A stretch of DNA of 49,303 bases. Source: a bacterium. Lineage in GTDB: Bacteria; Bdellovibrionota_G; JALEGL01. Shown one piece after another: positions 17,786 through 25,060 of the stretch. The DNA is taken from positions 1 through 49,303 of the forward strand of contig JALEGL010000002.1 of the NCBI GenBank assembly GCA_022763185.1, given 5' to 3'. Under the pieces are notes generated by a model, which was not told where the DNA came from, searched no databases, and saw only the letters and a program-made list of their open reading frames with translations. A program made the translations under genes and the position numbers. The first letter of the stretch is position 1, and every line of letters begins with the position of its first letter.

Positions 17786-19399
17786 TTACGGCATAATATC
17801 ATTTAAATCCAGTTGAGAGTTTTGTGTCTGATCCAAACCTTCAGTATCCATTTGTGCCAACTGCAATTTTCCAGACATCTCATCATTGACCGCATGCCAT
17901 TCAGTGTAAGCATCAATGACCCAGATACCGGATTCACGGGTACCATTACCAGAAGACTTTCTTCCACCAAAGGGAAGGTGGGCTTCAGCACCGGTTGTTG
18001 AATTGTTGATAGAGCTCATACCGGCTTCAATTTCATTTTTAAATTGGTAAGCATACATTCTGTTATTGGTGTAAATTGCTGATGACAAACCGTAAGCTGT
18101 TCCGTTAGCAACATCAATGGCTTCATTGATATCTTTTACCGATAATATTCCTACGGTAGGTCCAAACACTTCATTCTGAGCAATCCAATGCTTAATCTTG
18201 ACGTCTGTCCACACGGTTGGCCAGACATAAAATCCCTGTTGGGGATCATGCTTGAAAGTATGAGGTTTATTATCTTGGGTAATTCTTTGCTGGCCATAGG
18301 CCAAAGTTGGTCCATTATTTTCTTTAGCCTGTTCAAAGTGTTCAAAAAAATGAGTCATATAATGCTCTTCAATCATTGGACCATACAAGGCTGTTTCATC
18401 CAGTAAAGGGTTGCCTATGTGAATTTGTTTTACTTTTTCAAGAAAGCGTTGGGTAAATTCTTGTTCAATGCTGTGATGGACAATAATATTGCCTGCTGAT
18501 GTACATCTTTGACCGGCTGTACCAAAAGATGACCATAAAGCACCCTCAATGGCCAAATCCAAGTTAGCATCTTCCATGATAATCAAAGGATTTTTACCGC
18601 CAAGTTCTAAAGAAGGATTATGTAAATTACGGCCACAGATTTCACCCACTATTTTGCCAACTCGAGTAGAACCGGTAAATGAAACTTTATCAATTTTACC
18701 CGCATCCACGTAATCCAAGAGTTTCTGTCCTACCTCACCATTGCCATGAATAACGTTGAGAACACCTTTAGGTAAGCCTGCAAGGCTACATAATTTAGCA
18801 AAGACATAGGCAATAGCAGGTGCTTCTGGAGGGGTTTTCCAAACAACTGTATTGCCGGCCAATAATGCTGGAATAAACTTCCATGAAGCTACCGCGATTG
18901 GAAAGTTTGAGGGTGTAATAATAGCAACAACACCATAGGGACGTCGGTAAGTGTATAACTCTTTATTGCGCATTTCAGAAGGAACCGTTTGTCCATACAA
19001 ACGCCGACCTTCACTTTGAAAAAAGTGACAGGTATCAATGGCCTCTTGCACTTCTCCACGCGCTTCTTTTAAGGTCTTACCAATTTCACGTGTTACCAGG
19101 TAAGATAAAGTTTCTTTATGTTCTGTCAATAACTCACCAAGTTTACCTATTACTTGCGCTCTGACTGGCGCAGGTGTGTTTTTCCATAGTTTTTTTTGCT
19201 GATTGGCGGCATCTACAGCATTTTTAATGATATCATCGCTGGCTTGATACACTTGCCCCACAATATCTCTTAAGTCTGATGGGTTGCGTGAATCAAAGCT
19301 TGCATCACTGGTGATATCTTCACCCATGATGATGTTTTTACAGACAATGGTTTTGCCATATTGATTGTTACATTGTTCTGAGTCAGTATAATTTAACAT
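17786..19399 (-). CDS. Aldehyde dehydrogenase, probable 2-aminoadipate 6-semialdehyde dehydrogenase
   Basis: A 537-residue NAD(P)-dependent aldehyde dehydrogenase. Catalytic residues are present: PSNFP (Asn165), LELGGK (Glu265) and GTAGQRCTS (nucleophile Cys299), plus the cofactor motif FTGSTRVGK. GTAGQRC resembles the ALDH7/antiquitin group that oxidises 2-aminoadipate semialdehyde. The next gene upstream is lysine 6-aminotransferase, whose product is exactly that aldehyde (or its cyclic form, piperideine-6-carboxylate), so the substrate follows from context. The start is ATG 19399 with AAGAAAG upstream; a second in-frame ATG lies at codon 25. It is cotranscribed with lat (32-base gap). Confidence 0.9.
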   Translation of the reverse strand: MLNYTDSEQCNNQYGKTIVCKNIIMGEDITSDASFDSRNPSDLRDIVGQVYQASDDIIKNAVDAANQQKKLWKNTPAPVRAQVIGKLGELLTEHKETLSYLVTREIGKTLKEARGEVQEAIDTCHFFQSEGRRLYGQTVPSEMRNKELYTYRRPYGVVAIITPSNFPIAVASWKFIPALLAGNTVVWKTPPEAPAIAYVFAKLCSLAGLPKGVLNVIHGNGEVGQKLLDYVDAGKIDKVSFTGSTRVGKIVGEICGRNLHNPSLELGGKNPLIIMEDANLDLAIEGALWSSFGTAGQRCTSAGNIIVHHSIEQEFTQRFLEKVKQIHIGNPLLDETALYGPMIEEHYMTHFFEHFEQAKENNGPTLAYGQQRITQDNKPHTFKHDPQQGFYVWPTVWTDVKIKHWIAQNEVFGPTVGILSVKDINEAIDVANGTAYGLSSAIYTNNRMYAYQFKNEIEAGMSSINNSTTGAEAHLPFGGRKSSGNGTRESGIWVIDAYTEWHAVNDEMSGKLQLAQMDTEGLDQTQNSQLDLNDIMP

Positions 19400-19431
19400 G
19401 ATTGATCTTTCTTGCTGGTTTCAATTTAAAA

Positions 19432-20790
19432 TTAAAGTTGATCATGAGCCTTTTTAAAGATTTGAAGCGCATGATCTGCATTTTGTTGCGTAAAGTCTAG
19501 GTGACAACGTAAACGCACACTTTTTTCACCGCAACCTAACATGATTGCACCTTGATTAAAAACATGCTCTCTAAAGGCATCTCTTTGCTCGGCGTCTTTA
19601 AAGTCAAAGGCAATCATTAGACCTTTGCCTCTTAGATTGCTTAAATGAGGGCTAGCATCAACAAAATCTTGAAGCTGCGTCATAAAGTATTGGCCCATGC
19701 TGTTAACATTATCCAGAAGTTTATCCTCATGAATAATATCTAACATTTTTTGCATACGCATGATATCTACCAGGTTACTGCCCCAAGTAGAATTGATTCT
19801 ACTAGACAGTTCAAACACATTGTTTTTAACTTCATCTACTCGCGTTGAAACAGCACATCCGGCAACTTGAGCCTTCTTACCAAAAGCAATAATGTCAGGT
19901 TTGATTGAATAATGCTCAAAACACCACATTTTACCGGTTAAACCTAAACCTGTTTGAACTTCATCAAAAATCAACATAAACTCATGTTCATCCGCCAGTT
20001 TTCTTAAGGCTACAAAAAACTCATCTCGAAAATGATTATCTCCACCTTCACCTTGGATGGGTTCAATAATAAGGGCTGCAATATCATTGGGATTTTGATC
20101 TAAAGCCTGTTTAATTTCGTCAAGTGCTTGTTGCTCAACTTTAATGCATGCTTGTAGGTTATCTTCATTAAGGGGAAAGTTAAGGGCAGGAGGTGTGACT
20201 CTTGGCCAATCAGTAAATTTAGGGAAGTTCATGTATTTTTTAGGATCGTGGGTATTGGTTAAAGACAAAGTATACCCTGAACGGCCATGAAATGCTTTTT
20301 TGAAGTGAATGACTTTACTCCCAACTTCACCGCTTATGCCTTTTGCTTGATTTTTTCTGACTTTCCAATCAAAAGCGACTTTTAAAGCATTTTCTACACC
20401 TAAGGCACCACCTTCAATAAAAAAGAAATGCTTGAATGCTTGTTGATGATTGGCAATTTTGTCAAATGTTTCTATAGCTGCTGCAAAATCTTGTGTATAG
20501 ACATCAGACAAAGAAGGTCTATGAATGGCAATCTCACCCAACTTTTCCTTAAAAGCTTTTGTATTGAGTTTTGGGTGATTAAATCCAATGGGTTGTGAGG
20601 CAAAAAAAGAAAACAAATCTAAATAGTCTTTATTGGTTCTAGCATCACGAATGTAGGCACCATGACTATTGGCTTGATCAAAAACAATAGGCAAGCCATC
20701 GGCTAAAATATAACGACTAAGCGTTTTATGAACATTGTTAGGGTCTATTTTTATTTTTGATTCTGGCTGGGTAAATATTTCTTTTAACAT
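19432..20790 (-). CDS. lat: L-lysine 6-aminotransferase
   Basis: A class III PLP aminotransferase of 452 residues that moves the epsilon-amino group of lysine to 2-oxoglutarate. PLP motifs: IFDEVQTGLGLTG for the Asp and IIAFGKKAQVAG, whose Lys305 or Lys306 holds PLP. The segments FFASQPIGFNHP, FIEGGALGVENALK and HGRSGYTLSLTNT match the lysine 6-aminotransferase subgroup known from Mycobacterium and lactam-producing Streptomyces. I use ATG 20790: the alternative TTG at 20826 is the first base of a good -35 element. The ATG has no ribosome site and lies 7 bases after the -10, consistent with a leaderless transcript. Confidence 0.92.
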   Translation of the reverse strand: MLKEIFTQPESKIKIDPNNVHKTLSRYILADGLPIVFDQANSHGAYIRDARTNKDYLDLFSFFASQPIGFNHPKLNTKAFKEKLGEIAIHRPSLSDVYTQDFAAAIETFDKIANHQQAFKHFFFIEGGALGVENALKVAFDWKVRKNQAKGISGEVGSKVIHFKKAFHGRSGYTLSLTNTHDPKKYMNFPKFTDWPRVTPPALNFPLNEDNLQACIKVEQQALDEIKQALDQNPNDIAALIIEPIQGEGGDNHFRDEFFVALRKLADEHEFMLIFDEVQTGLGLTGKMWCFEHYSIKPDIIAFGKKAQVAGCAVSTRVDEVKNNVFELSSRINSTWGSNLVDIMRMQKMLDIIHEDKLLDNVNSMGQYFMTQLQDFVDASPHLSNLRGKGLMIAFDFKDAEQRDAFREHVFNQGAIMLGCGEKSVRLRCHLDFTQQNADHALQIFKKAHDQL

Positions 20791-20797
20791 GAAGCGT

Positions 20798-20826
20798 ATA
20801 CTATAGCGCTCTTTTATGAAGGTCAA
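20798..20826 (-). promoter_or_regulatory. Promoter of the lat operon, leaderless arrangement
   Basis: On the minus strand: TTGACC (20826-20821), a 17-base spacer, TAGTAT (20803-20798), 7 bases, ATG 20790. The -35 matches consensus at 5 of 6 bases. The predicted transcription start is at or within a base or two of the start codon. TATAGT two bases upstream is an alternative -10 with a 15-base spacer. Confidence 0.55.
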
Positions 20827-20937
20827 ACTTGCTCAGAAAAACATTGTTTTTTAAACTAGCGATTATTTGCATTTAACTGGCTTAAAAACGATTTTCATTG
20901 TCTTTCTAAAAGAGCTTGGTTAATTTAGGCTTTAGTT

Positions 20938-22986
20938 ATGGCCTTACCCAAATCTGTATCTGAGCAGTACAAAAAATTAAAATCCGCATTGCATGAACAT
21001 AATTATGCTTACTATGTTTTGGATGATCCAAAAATAAGTGATCGCCAATATGATCAAATGTATAAAGATCTCATCAGTATAGAAGAGAACTACCCAGAGT
21101 TAATTGGCCCGGATTCGCCATCACAAAGAGTTGGGGGGAAGCCTTTAGATAACTTTACAAAAGTGACCCGTGCAGAAAAAATGATGTCTTTGGATAATAC
21201 TTATTCTAAGGAAGAACTCAGCGATTTTCATCAACGTTTGCTAGATCAACTGGGTTTGGAAGCCAATTCTGAACTTGAATATGTGTGTGAACCCAAAATT
21301 GATGGTTTGGCTATTGAATGTATCTATGAAAACGGTATTTTTAGTGTAGGGGCAACTCGTGGTGATGGTTGGGTAGGAGAGGATGTTAGCCAAAACTTAA
21401 AGACTTTAAACTCTATTCCTTTACAACTCAGGCAAGGTTTCAATAAACAAAAGTTGGTAGTAAGAGGGGAAGTGTATATCGATAAAAGTGATTTTATAAA
21501 GCTTAATCAACAACGCATGCAACAACAAGAATCACTTTTTAAAAACCCGCGCAACGCTGCAGCAGGTTCTTTAAGACTTTTAGATGCAAAAATCACAGCC
21601 AAAAGGCCTTTAAAGGCTATTTTTTACCATCTTATGAGTGATGAAACACTAATAGGCCAAACCCATGCCCAAAATTTAGAGCAACTAAAACAACTCGGTT
21701 TTCCTAGTCATAAAGATTACAGTATATGCAAAACAATAAACGAGTTGTTTGATGTTATTGAGCTATGGAAAGAAAAAAAAGAAAGTTTACCCTATGAAAT
21801 AGATGGTTTGGTTATAAAAGTTAATCAAATTAAATTACAACAAGAAGCTGGATTTACGGCCAAATATCCTAAATGGGCCATTGCCTACAAGTATGAAAGT
21901 GAACAAGCTTATACTCAAATTTTGGATGTACGTTTTCAAGTAGGGCGGACAGGCGTTTTAACTCCTGTTGCTGATTTACAAAGTATAGAGCTGGGAGGGA
22001 CTACCGTATCCAAAGCCAGTCTGCACAATTTTGAAGAAATTCAACGCAAAGATATTCGATTAAATGATTTTGTATGGATAGAAAAAGCAGGTGAAATTAT
22101 TCCTAAAGTTATGCAAGTTGACCTTGAAAATCGTTCTAAGCAAGTTAAAAAAATCAAAATCCCTGAAAAATGTCCTGTTTGTCATTCCCCAGTGGGCAAA
22201 CTCTTTGAAGAAGATGTCGCTGTACGCTGTTTAAATGGATTTAATTGTCAGGCCCAGCTTAAGGAATCTGTTCGTTATTTTTGTTCAAGACAGGCATTTA
22301 ATATTGAGAACATTGGGCCTTCATTGATAGATCAATTGATAAATTACAAAAAAATCACAAATCCAGGTGATTTATTTGCATTAAATGTTGATGACTTAAA
22401 AGACTTAGAGCGCATGGGAGAAAAATCAGCTCAAAATGTAATCCATTCAATCACCGAAGCTAAAAAAAATATTACTTATGCTAAAGTATTAACTGCTATT
22501 GGCATACCCTTGATGGGTAATGTTGTGGCCAAGTTAATTGCAAAAGAAACAAAAAGTCTAAAGTCTTTATGGGAAAGATATGTAATCACTGATCAACTTG
22601 ATCAATTAGAACATATCCATGGTGTTGGTCCAAAACTGATTGAGTCCATTAAAAAATATTTTCATCAAGACTATGCTAAACAGCTATTGCAGACCTTACT
22701 TGATCAGGGCATTAACCCAAAAGATGTTCAAAACCAGCCAGAGGATACAAATCCTTCTTTTAAAGATAAGATTTTTTGTATCTCTGGAACACTGAGTGTT
22801 TCTCGCGATCAAATGAAAGAAAAAATAGAGTCTTTGGGTGGCAAAGTCAACTCTAGTATCAGTAGCAAAACAGATTATCTTTTAGCAGGAGAAAAAGTAG
22901 GGCAGAATAAACTTTCTGCAGCTCAAAAGTATGGAACACGCATCATTAATGAAAAAAACCTTCAAGAAATGATCCAACACTCATAA
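20938..22986 (+). CDS. ligA: NAD+-dependent DNA ligase
   Basis: 682 residues, full length. The N-terminal NMN-binding Ia domain (ALHEHNYAYYVLDDPKISDR) is followed by the adenylation motif CEPKIDGLAIE with nucleotidyl lysine Lys120, GEVYIDKSDF, and ALKYE-like YPKWAIAYKYESEQ. The OB fold carries QVGRTGVLTPVADL. A four-cysteine zinc finger (CPVC, then RC and NC) precedes helix-hairpin-helix repeats (GEKSAQNVI and GVGPKLIESI) and a C-terminal BRCT domain (FCISGTLSVSRDQMKEKIES). It seals nicks in replication and repair. It converges with the thioredoxin gene, only one base apart. There is no clear ribosome site before ATG 20938. Confidence 0.97.
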   Translation: MALPKSVSEQYKKLKSALHEHNYAYYVLDDPKISDRQYDQMYKDLISIEENYPELIGPDSPSQRVGGKPLDNFTKVTRAEKMMSLDNTYSKEELSDFHQRLLDQLGLEANSELEYVCEPKIDGLAIECIYENGIFSVGATRGDGWVGEDVSQNLKTLNSIPLQLRQGFNKQKLVVRGEVYIDKSDFIKLNQQRMQQQESLFKNPRNAAAGSLRLLDAKITAKRPLKAIFYHLMSDETLIGQTHAQNLEQLKQLGFPSHKDYSICKTINELFDVIELWKEKKESLPYEIDGLVIKVNQIKLQQEAGFTAKYPKWAIAYKYESEQAYTQILDVRFQVGRTGVLTPVADLQSIELGGTTVSKASLHNFEEIQRKDIRLNDFVWIEKAGEIIPKVMQVDLENRSKQVKKIKIPEKCPVCHSPVGKLFEEDVAVRCLNGFNCQAQLKESVRYFCSRQAFNIENIGPSLIDQLINYKKITNPGDLFALNVDDLKDLERMGEKSAQNVIHSITEAKKNITYAKVLTAIGIPLMGNVVAKLIAKETKSLKSLWERYVITDQLDQLEHIHGVGPKLIESIKKYFHQDYAKQLLQTLLDQGINPKDVQNQPEDTNPSFKDKIFCISGTLSVSRDQMKEKIESLGGKVNSSISSKTDYLLAGEKVGQNKLSAAQKYGTRIINEKNLQEMIQHS

Positions 22987-22987
22987 A

Positions 22988-23674
22988 TTAGTATTCAAGA
23001 TAATTTTGTTCTAAAAAACTCTGGAGTGCTTTTTTCAATTGATACGCATCAATGTAACCAGTTAATCTTTTTTGTTTGTTTTGTTGTTGATCCAATAGAA
23101 TGATACTTGGGAAAGCATTCACTCTAAAAGTACGCATCATATGGTTGGAAAGTTTATTCGGTTGAGTGGCATCTACTTTAAGAGGAATATAATTTTGACC
23201 AATCATGGATTGAACATTTTGATCAGAAAAAGTATTGATTTCCATTTGTCTACAGGGCATGCACCAATCAGCAAAAAATTCTATAATTAAAGGTTTGTTT
23301 TCTGCTCTTGCTTGTTTAAAAGCAGGCTCTTTTGCACTATGCCATTGAATTTCATTGTTATGTTTTGCAGCAGCATATTTTTGTTTACTATTGATAAGAA
23401 CTGAAACTTGAGGAAAAATAAAAATGTACAAAGCCAAAAAAAATAAACTCGCCCAAAACATTTTTACGCCAAAGACCAGTTTTTTTTTGAATGAAGGGTT
23501 AACTTTAAGAGTACTGAATAAAGGTTCTGTTTCACGCCACAGAACATAAAAGAAATATATTATCGCAACTTTATAAAAAATAGCGTTGATGTACAGTTCC
23601 GATTGTAAGTACCATAAGGTAAAAACAACAATAATATAAAAAGGTATGGTTAAGTGCTTAAAATTATTGATCAT
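22988..23674 (-). CDS. Membrane-anchored thioredoxin-like protein (DsbD C-terminal type)
   Basis: 228 residues. Three hydrophobic spans at about 7-25, 29-46 and 70-93 are followed by a thioredoxin domain with redox motif WCMPC (Cys138, Cys141) and the cis-Pro in NAFPSI. The sequence FFADWCMPCRQMEINTF is typical of the periplasmic C-terminal domain of DsbD and related lipoprotein/cytochrome maturation reductases. The membrane part is too short to be a full DsbD beta domain and has no conserved Cys pair in its spans, so it may receive electrons from another protein. The domain is probably periplasmic. It is a single gene with no obvious operon partner. Confidence 0.85.
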   Translation of the reverse strand: MINNFKHLTIPFYIIVVFTLWYLQSELYINAIFYKVAIIYFFYVLWRETEPLFSTLKVNPSFKKKLVFGVKMFWASLFFLALYIFIFPQVSVLINSKQKYAAAKHNNEIQWHSAKEPAFKQARAENKPLIIEFFADWCMPCRQMEINTFSDQNVQSMIGQNYIPLKVDATQPNKLSNHMMRTFRVNAFPSIILLDQQQNKQKRLTGYIDAYQLKKALQSFLEQNYLEY

Positions 23675-23829
23675 TATTGTTGTTTGTCCAGACGAAAGGC
23701 TTTATCTTATTGGAATACATTTAGTTTTTATTATAAATCATGTTCAAACAGTTTACGAAATCTTTTTTAGATAAATAAAAAAAAGAATATGAATTCAAGC
23801 ATTTATATCTGTTTTTTGATAAAAAATAC

Positions 23830-23858
23830 TTGTTTTTTATTTCATTCAAACATATTAT
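23830..23858 (+). promoter_or_regulatory. Candidate promoter of ihfA
   Basis: TTGTTT (23830-23835), a 17-base spacer, TATTAT (23853-23858), leaving a leader of about 50 bases before a good ribosome site (GGAG, 23909-23912) and ATG 23919. The whole gap 23675-23918 is very AT-rich; I see no small gene in it. Confidence 0.5.
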
Positions 23859-23918
23859 AAATATATTAGATACTTACGATTATCATAATAAACCAATGAC
23901 AACACACGTGGAGATAAA

Positions 23919-24251
23919 ATGGCCTTTACCAAAGCAACGATTGTAGAAGAAATTTGTGAAAAAATTGGATTGCCCAAAAAGGATGCAACAGATGTTGTTG
24001 AGTTTTTATTTGATACCATGAAAAATTGCTTAATTGATGGAGAGTCTTTAAAAATTTCTGGTTTTGGATCGTTTTTGGTTCGTAATAAAAAAGCTAGGCT
24101 GGGAAGAAACCCGCAAACCGGTGAAGCTATGGAAATTTCTGCAAGACGGGTTGTAACCTTTAAAACCAGTCAAGTACTTAGAGATATTCTTGATGAAGAA
24201 GAGTCTGAGCGGGCTTATGGTTATGATGAGTTTGCTGATGAAGATGAGTAA
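23919..24251 (+). CDS. ihfA: Integration host factor alpha-like nucleoid protein with acidic tail
   Basis: A 110-residue HU/IHF-family protein. MAFTKATIVEEICEKIGLPK, SGFGSFLVRNK and GRNPQTGEAMEISARRVVTF are diagnostic. The Pro in the arm (RNPQTGE) is the DNA-intercalating residue, and the arm sequence fits the alpha subunit of IHF better than HU. The protein bends DNA and supports replication, recombination and regulation. It is about 10-15 residues longer than usual because of a highly acidic tail after the last helix (DEEESERAYGYDEFADEDE). A strongly basic H1-like protein is encoded convergently next door, so the two nucleoid proteins may be functionally linked. Ribosome site GGAG lies six bases before the ATG. 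Confidence 0.93.
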   Translation: MAFTKATIVEEICEKIGLPKKDATDVVEFLFDTMKNCLIDGESLKISGFGSFLVRNKKARLGRNPQTGEAMEISARRVVTFKTSQVLRDILDEEESERAYGYDEFADEDE

Positions 24252-24384
24252 GCAAAAATTCTAAATTTTTCCCTATAAATTTACAGTTAAACTGACTTGA
24301 TTATTCTAAATCATCTTGTTGCTTTATAGACTTAAAAAAATATCTGTCTGAATAAAAGTAGTTTTAAAAAATTTTTTCTCATAT

Positions 24385-24425
24385 AACAAAAAACCCTCTT
24401 TAAGATAAGTCCTTAAAGAGGGTTT
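24385..24425 (-). terminator. Intrinsic terminator of the H1-like gene
   Basis: A perfect 14-base stem (24391-24404 with 24412-24425) with a 7-base loop. Read on the minus strand, the stem ends in GAGGGTTT and runs into a total of six T, so it terminates the minus-strand gene ending at 24453. On the plus strand no T run follows beyond the stem, but it may still stop readthrough from ihfA. Confidence 0.9.
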
Positions 24426-24452
24426 AATCAAAGTAGGTCTTTACTTAAAAAC

Positions 24453-24827
24453 TTACTTTTTTCTTTTGCTTGTTTTCTTTTTAGCTGTTTTTTTCTTGGT
24501 AACTTTCTTTTTAGCTTTTTTCTTAGCTACCTTCTTTTTAGCTGTTTTTTTCTTAGCAGCTTTCTTTTTAGTTTTTTTCTTAGCTACCTTCTTTTTAGCT
24601 TTTTTCTTGGTTGCTTTCTTTTTAGTCTTTTTCTTAGCTACTTTCTTTTTAGCTTTTTTCTTAGTAACTTTCTTTTTGGCTGTTTTTTTCTTGGCAGCTT
24701 TCTTTTTAGTCTTTTTCTTAGCTACTTTCTTTTTAGCTGTTTTTTTCTTGGCTACTTTCTTTTTGGCTTTTTTCTTAGTCACCTTTTTTTTAGTTGTTTT
24801 CTTCTTCGTTGCTTTTTTCTTTGGCAT
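24453..24827 (-). CDS. Histone H1-like lysine-rich DNA-binding protein made of xKKK units
   Basis: 124 residues built almost wholly of short units: one or two of Ala, Thr or Val followed by KKK, repeated about 26 times, closing with TSKRKK. There is no globular domain, acidic residue or aromatic residue. Such sequences occur in histone H1 C-terminal tails and in bacterial H1-like proteins (chlamydial Hc2, Bordetella BpH1, Pseudomonas AlgP tail), where they bind and compact DNA non-specifically. The start is secure: GGAG lies seven bases before ATG 24827, a consensus-like promoter sits upstream and a strong terminator follows. The opposite-strand frame is an artefact of the repeat. It converges with ihfA. 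Confidence 0.88.
   Translation of the reverse strand: MPKKKATKKKTTKKKVTKKKAKKKVAKKKTAKKKVAKKKTKKKAAKKKTAKKKVTKKKAKKKVAKKKTKKKATKKKAKKKVAKKKTKKKAAKKKTAKKKVAKKKAKKKVTKKKTAKKKTSKRKK
24456..24824 (-). repeat. In-gene tandem array of 12- and 15-base units encoding xKKK / xxKKK
   Basis: The coding DNA repeats units of 4 or 5 codons. A higher-order block reading VAKKKTKKKAAKKKTAKKK recurs with small changes, so the gene probably grew by unequal crossing-over or slippage, and its length may vary between strains. Confidence 0.8.
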
Positions 24828-24874
24828 TATAAATCTCCATAAATTAATTGTGTAGGTTAATGTTAGATTCTTTT

Positions 24875-24903
24875 ATTATAAGAAAAAAAAATTATCTTTA
24901 CAA
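24875..24903 (-). promoter_or_regulatory. Sigma70-type promoter of the H1-like gene
   Basis: On the minus strand: TTGTAA (24903-24898), a 17-base spacer containing nine consecutive T, then perfect TATAAT (24880-24875). The leader to ATG 24827 is about 40 bases and contains GGAG. The T run in the spacer could raise curvature or vary by slippage. The rest of 24828-25060 also holds a TATACT before the next plus-strand gene and the inverted repeat GCTAA-TAT-TTAGC next to it. Confidence 0.7.
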
Positions 24904-25060
24904 CAATTTATCCAATGTTTTTACATTTATTGTTGTAACTCACCCGAGTATTATTTTTTTATAGCATTAATGAAAGTAAAGTTGTGTGACTATTTTCAAT
25001 AAACAAACTTAAGATTGTATAGGCAAAGGCTAATATTTAGCTTATACTATCTACTGTTGC

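Noticed and set aside
23675-23918. Possible small RNA or gene in the AT-rich gap before ihfA
   Set aside because: No stable hairpin, no cloverleaf and no coding frame; only a promoter-like pair is supportable.
24466-24855. A 129-codon plus-strand frame rich in Phe and Leu that looks like a membrane protein
   Set aside because: It is the exact complement of the xKKK repeat gene: AAA/AAG codons read backwards give Phe and Leu. The minus strand has the promoter, ribosome site and terminator.
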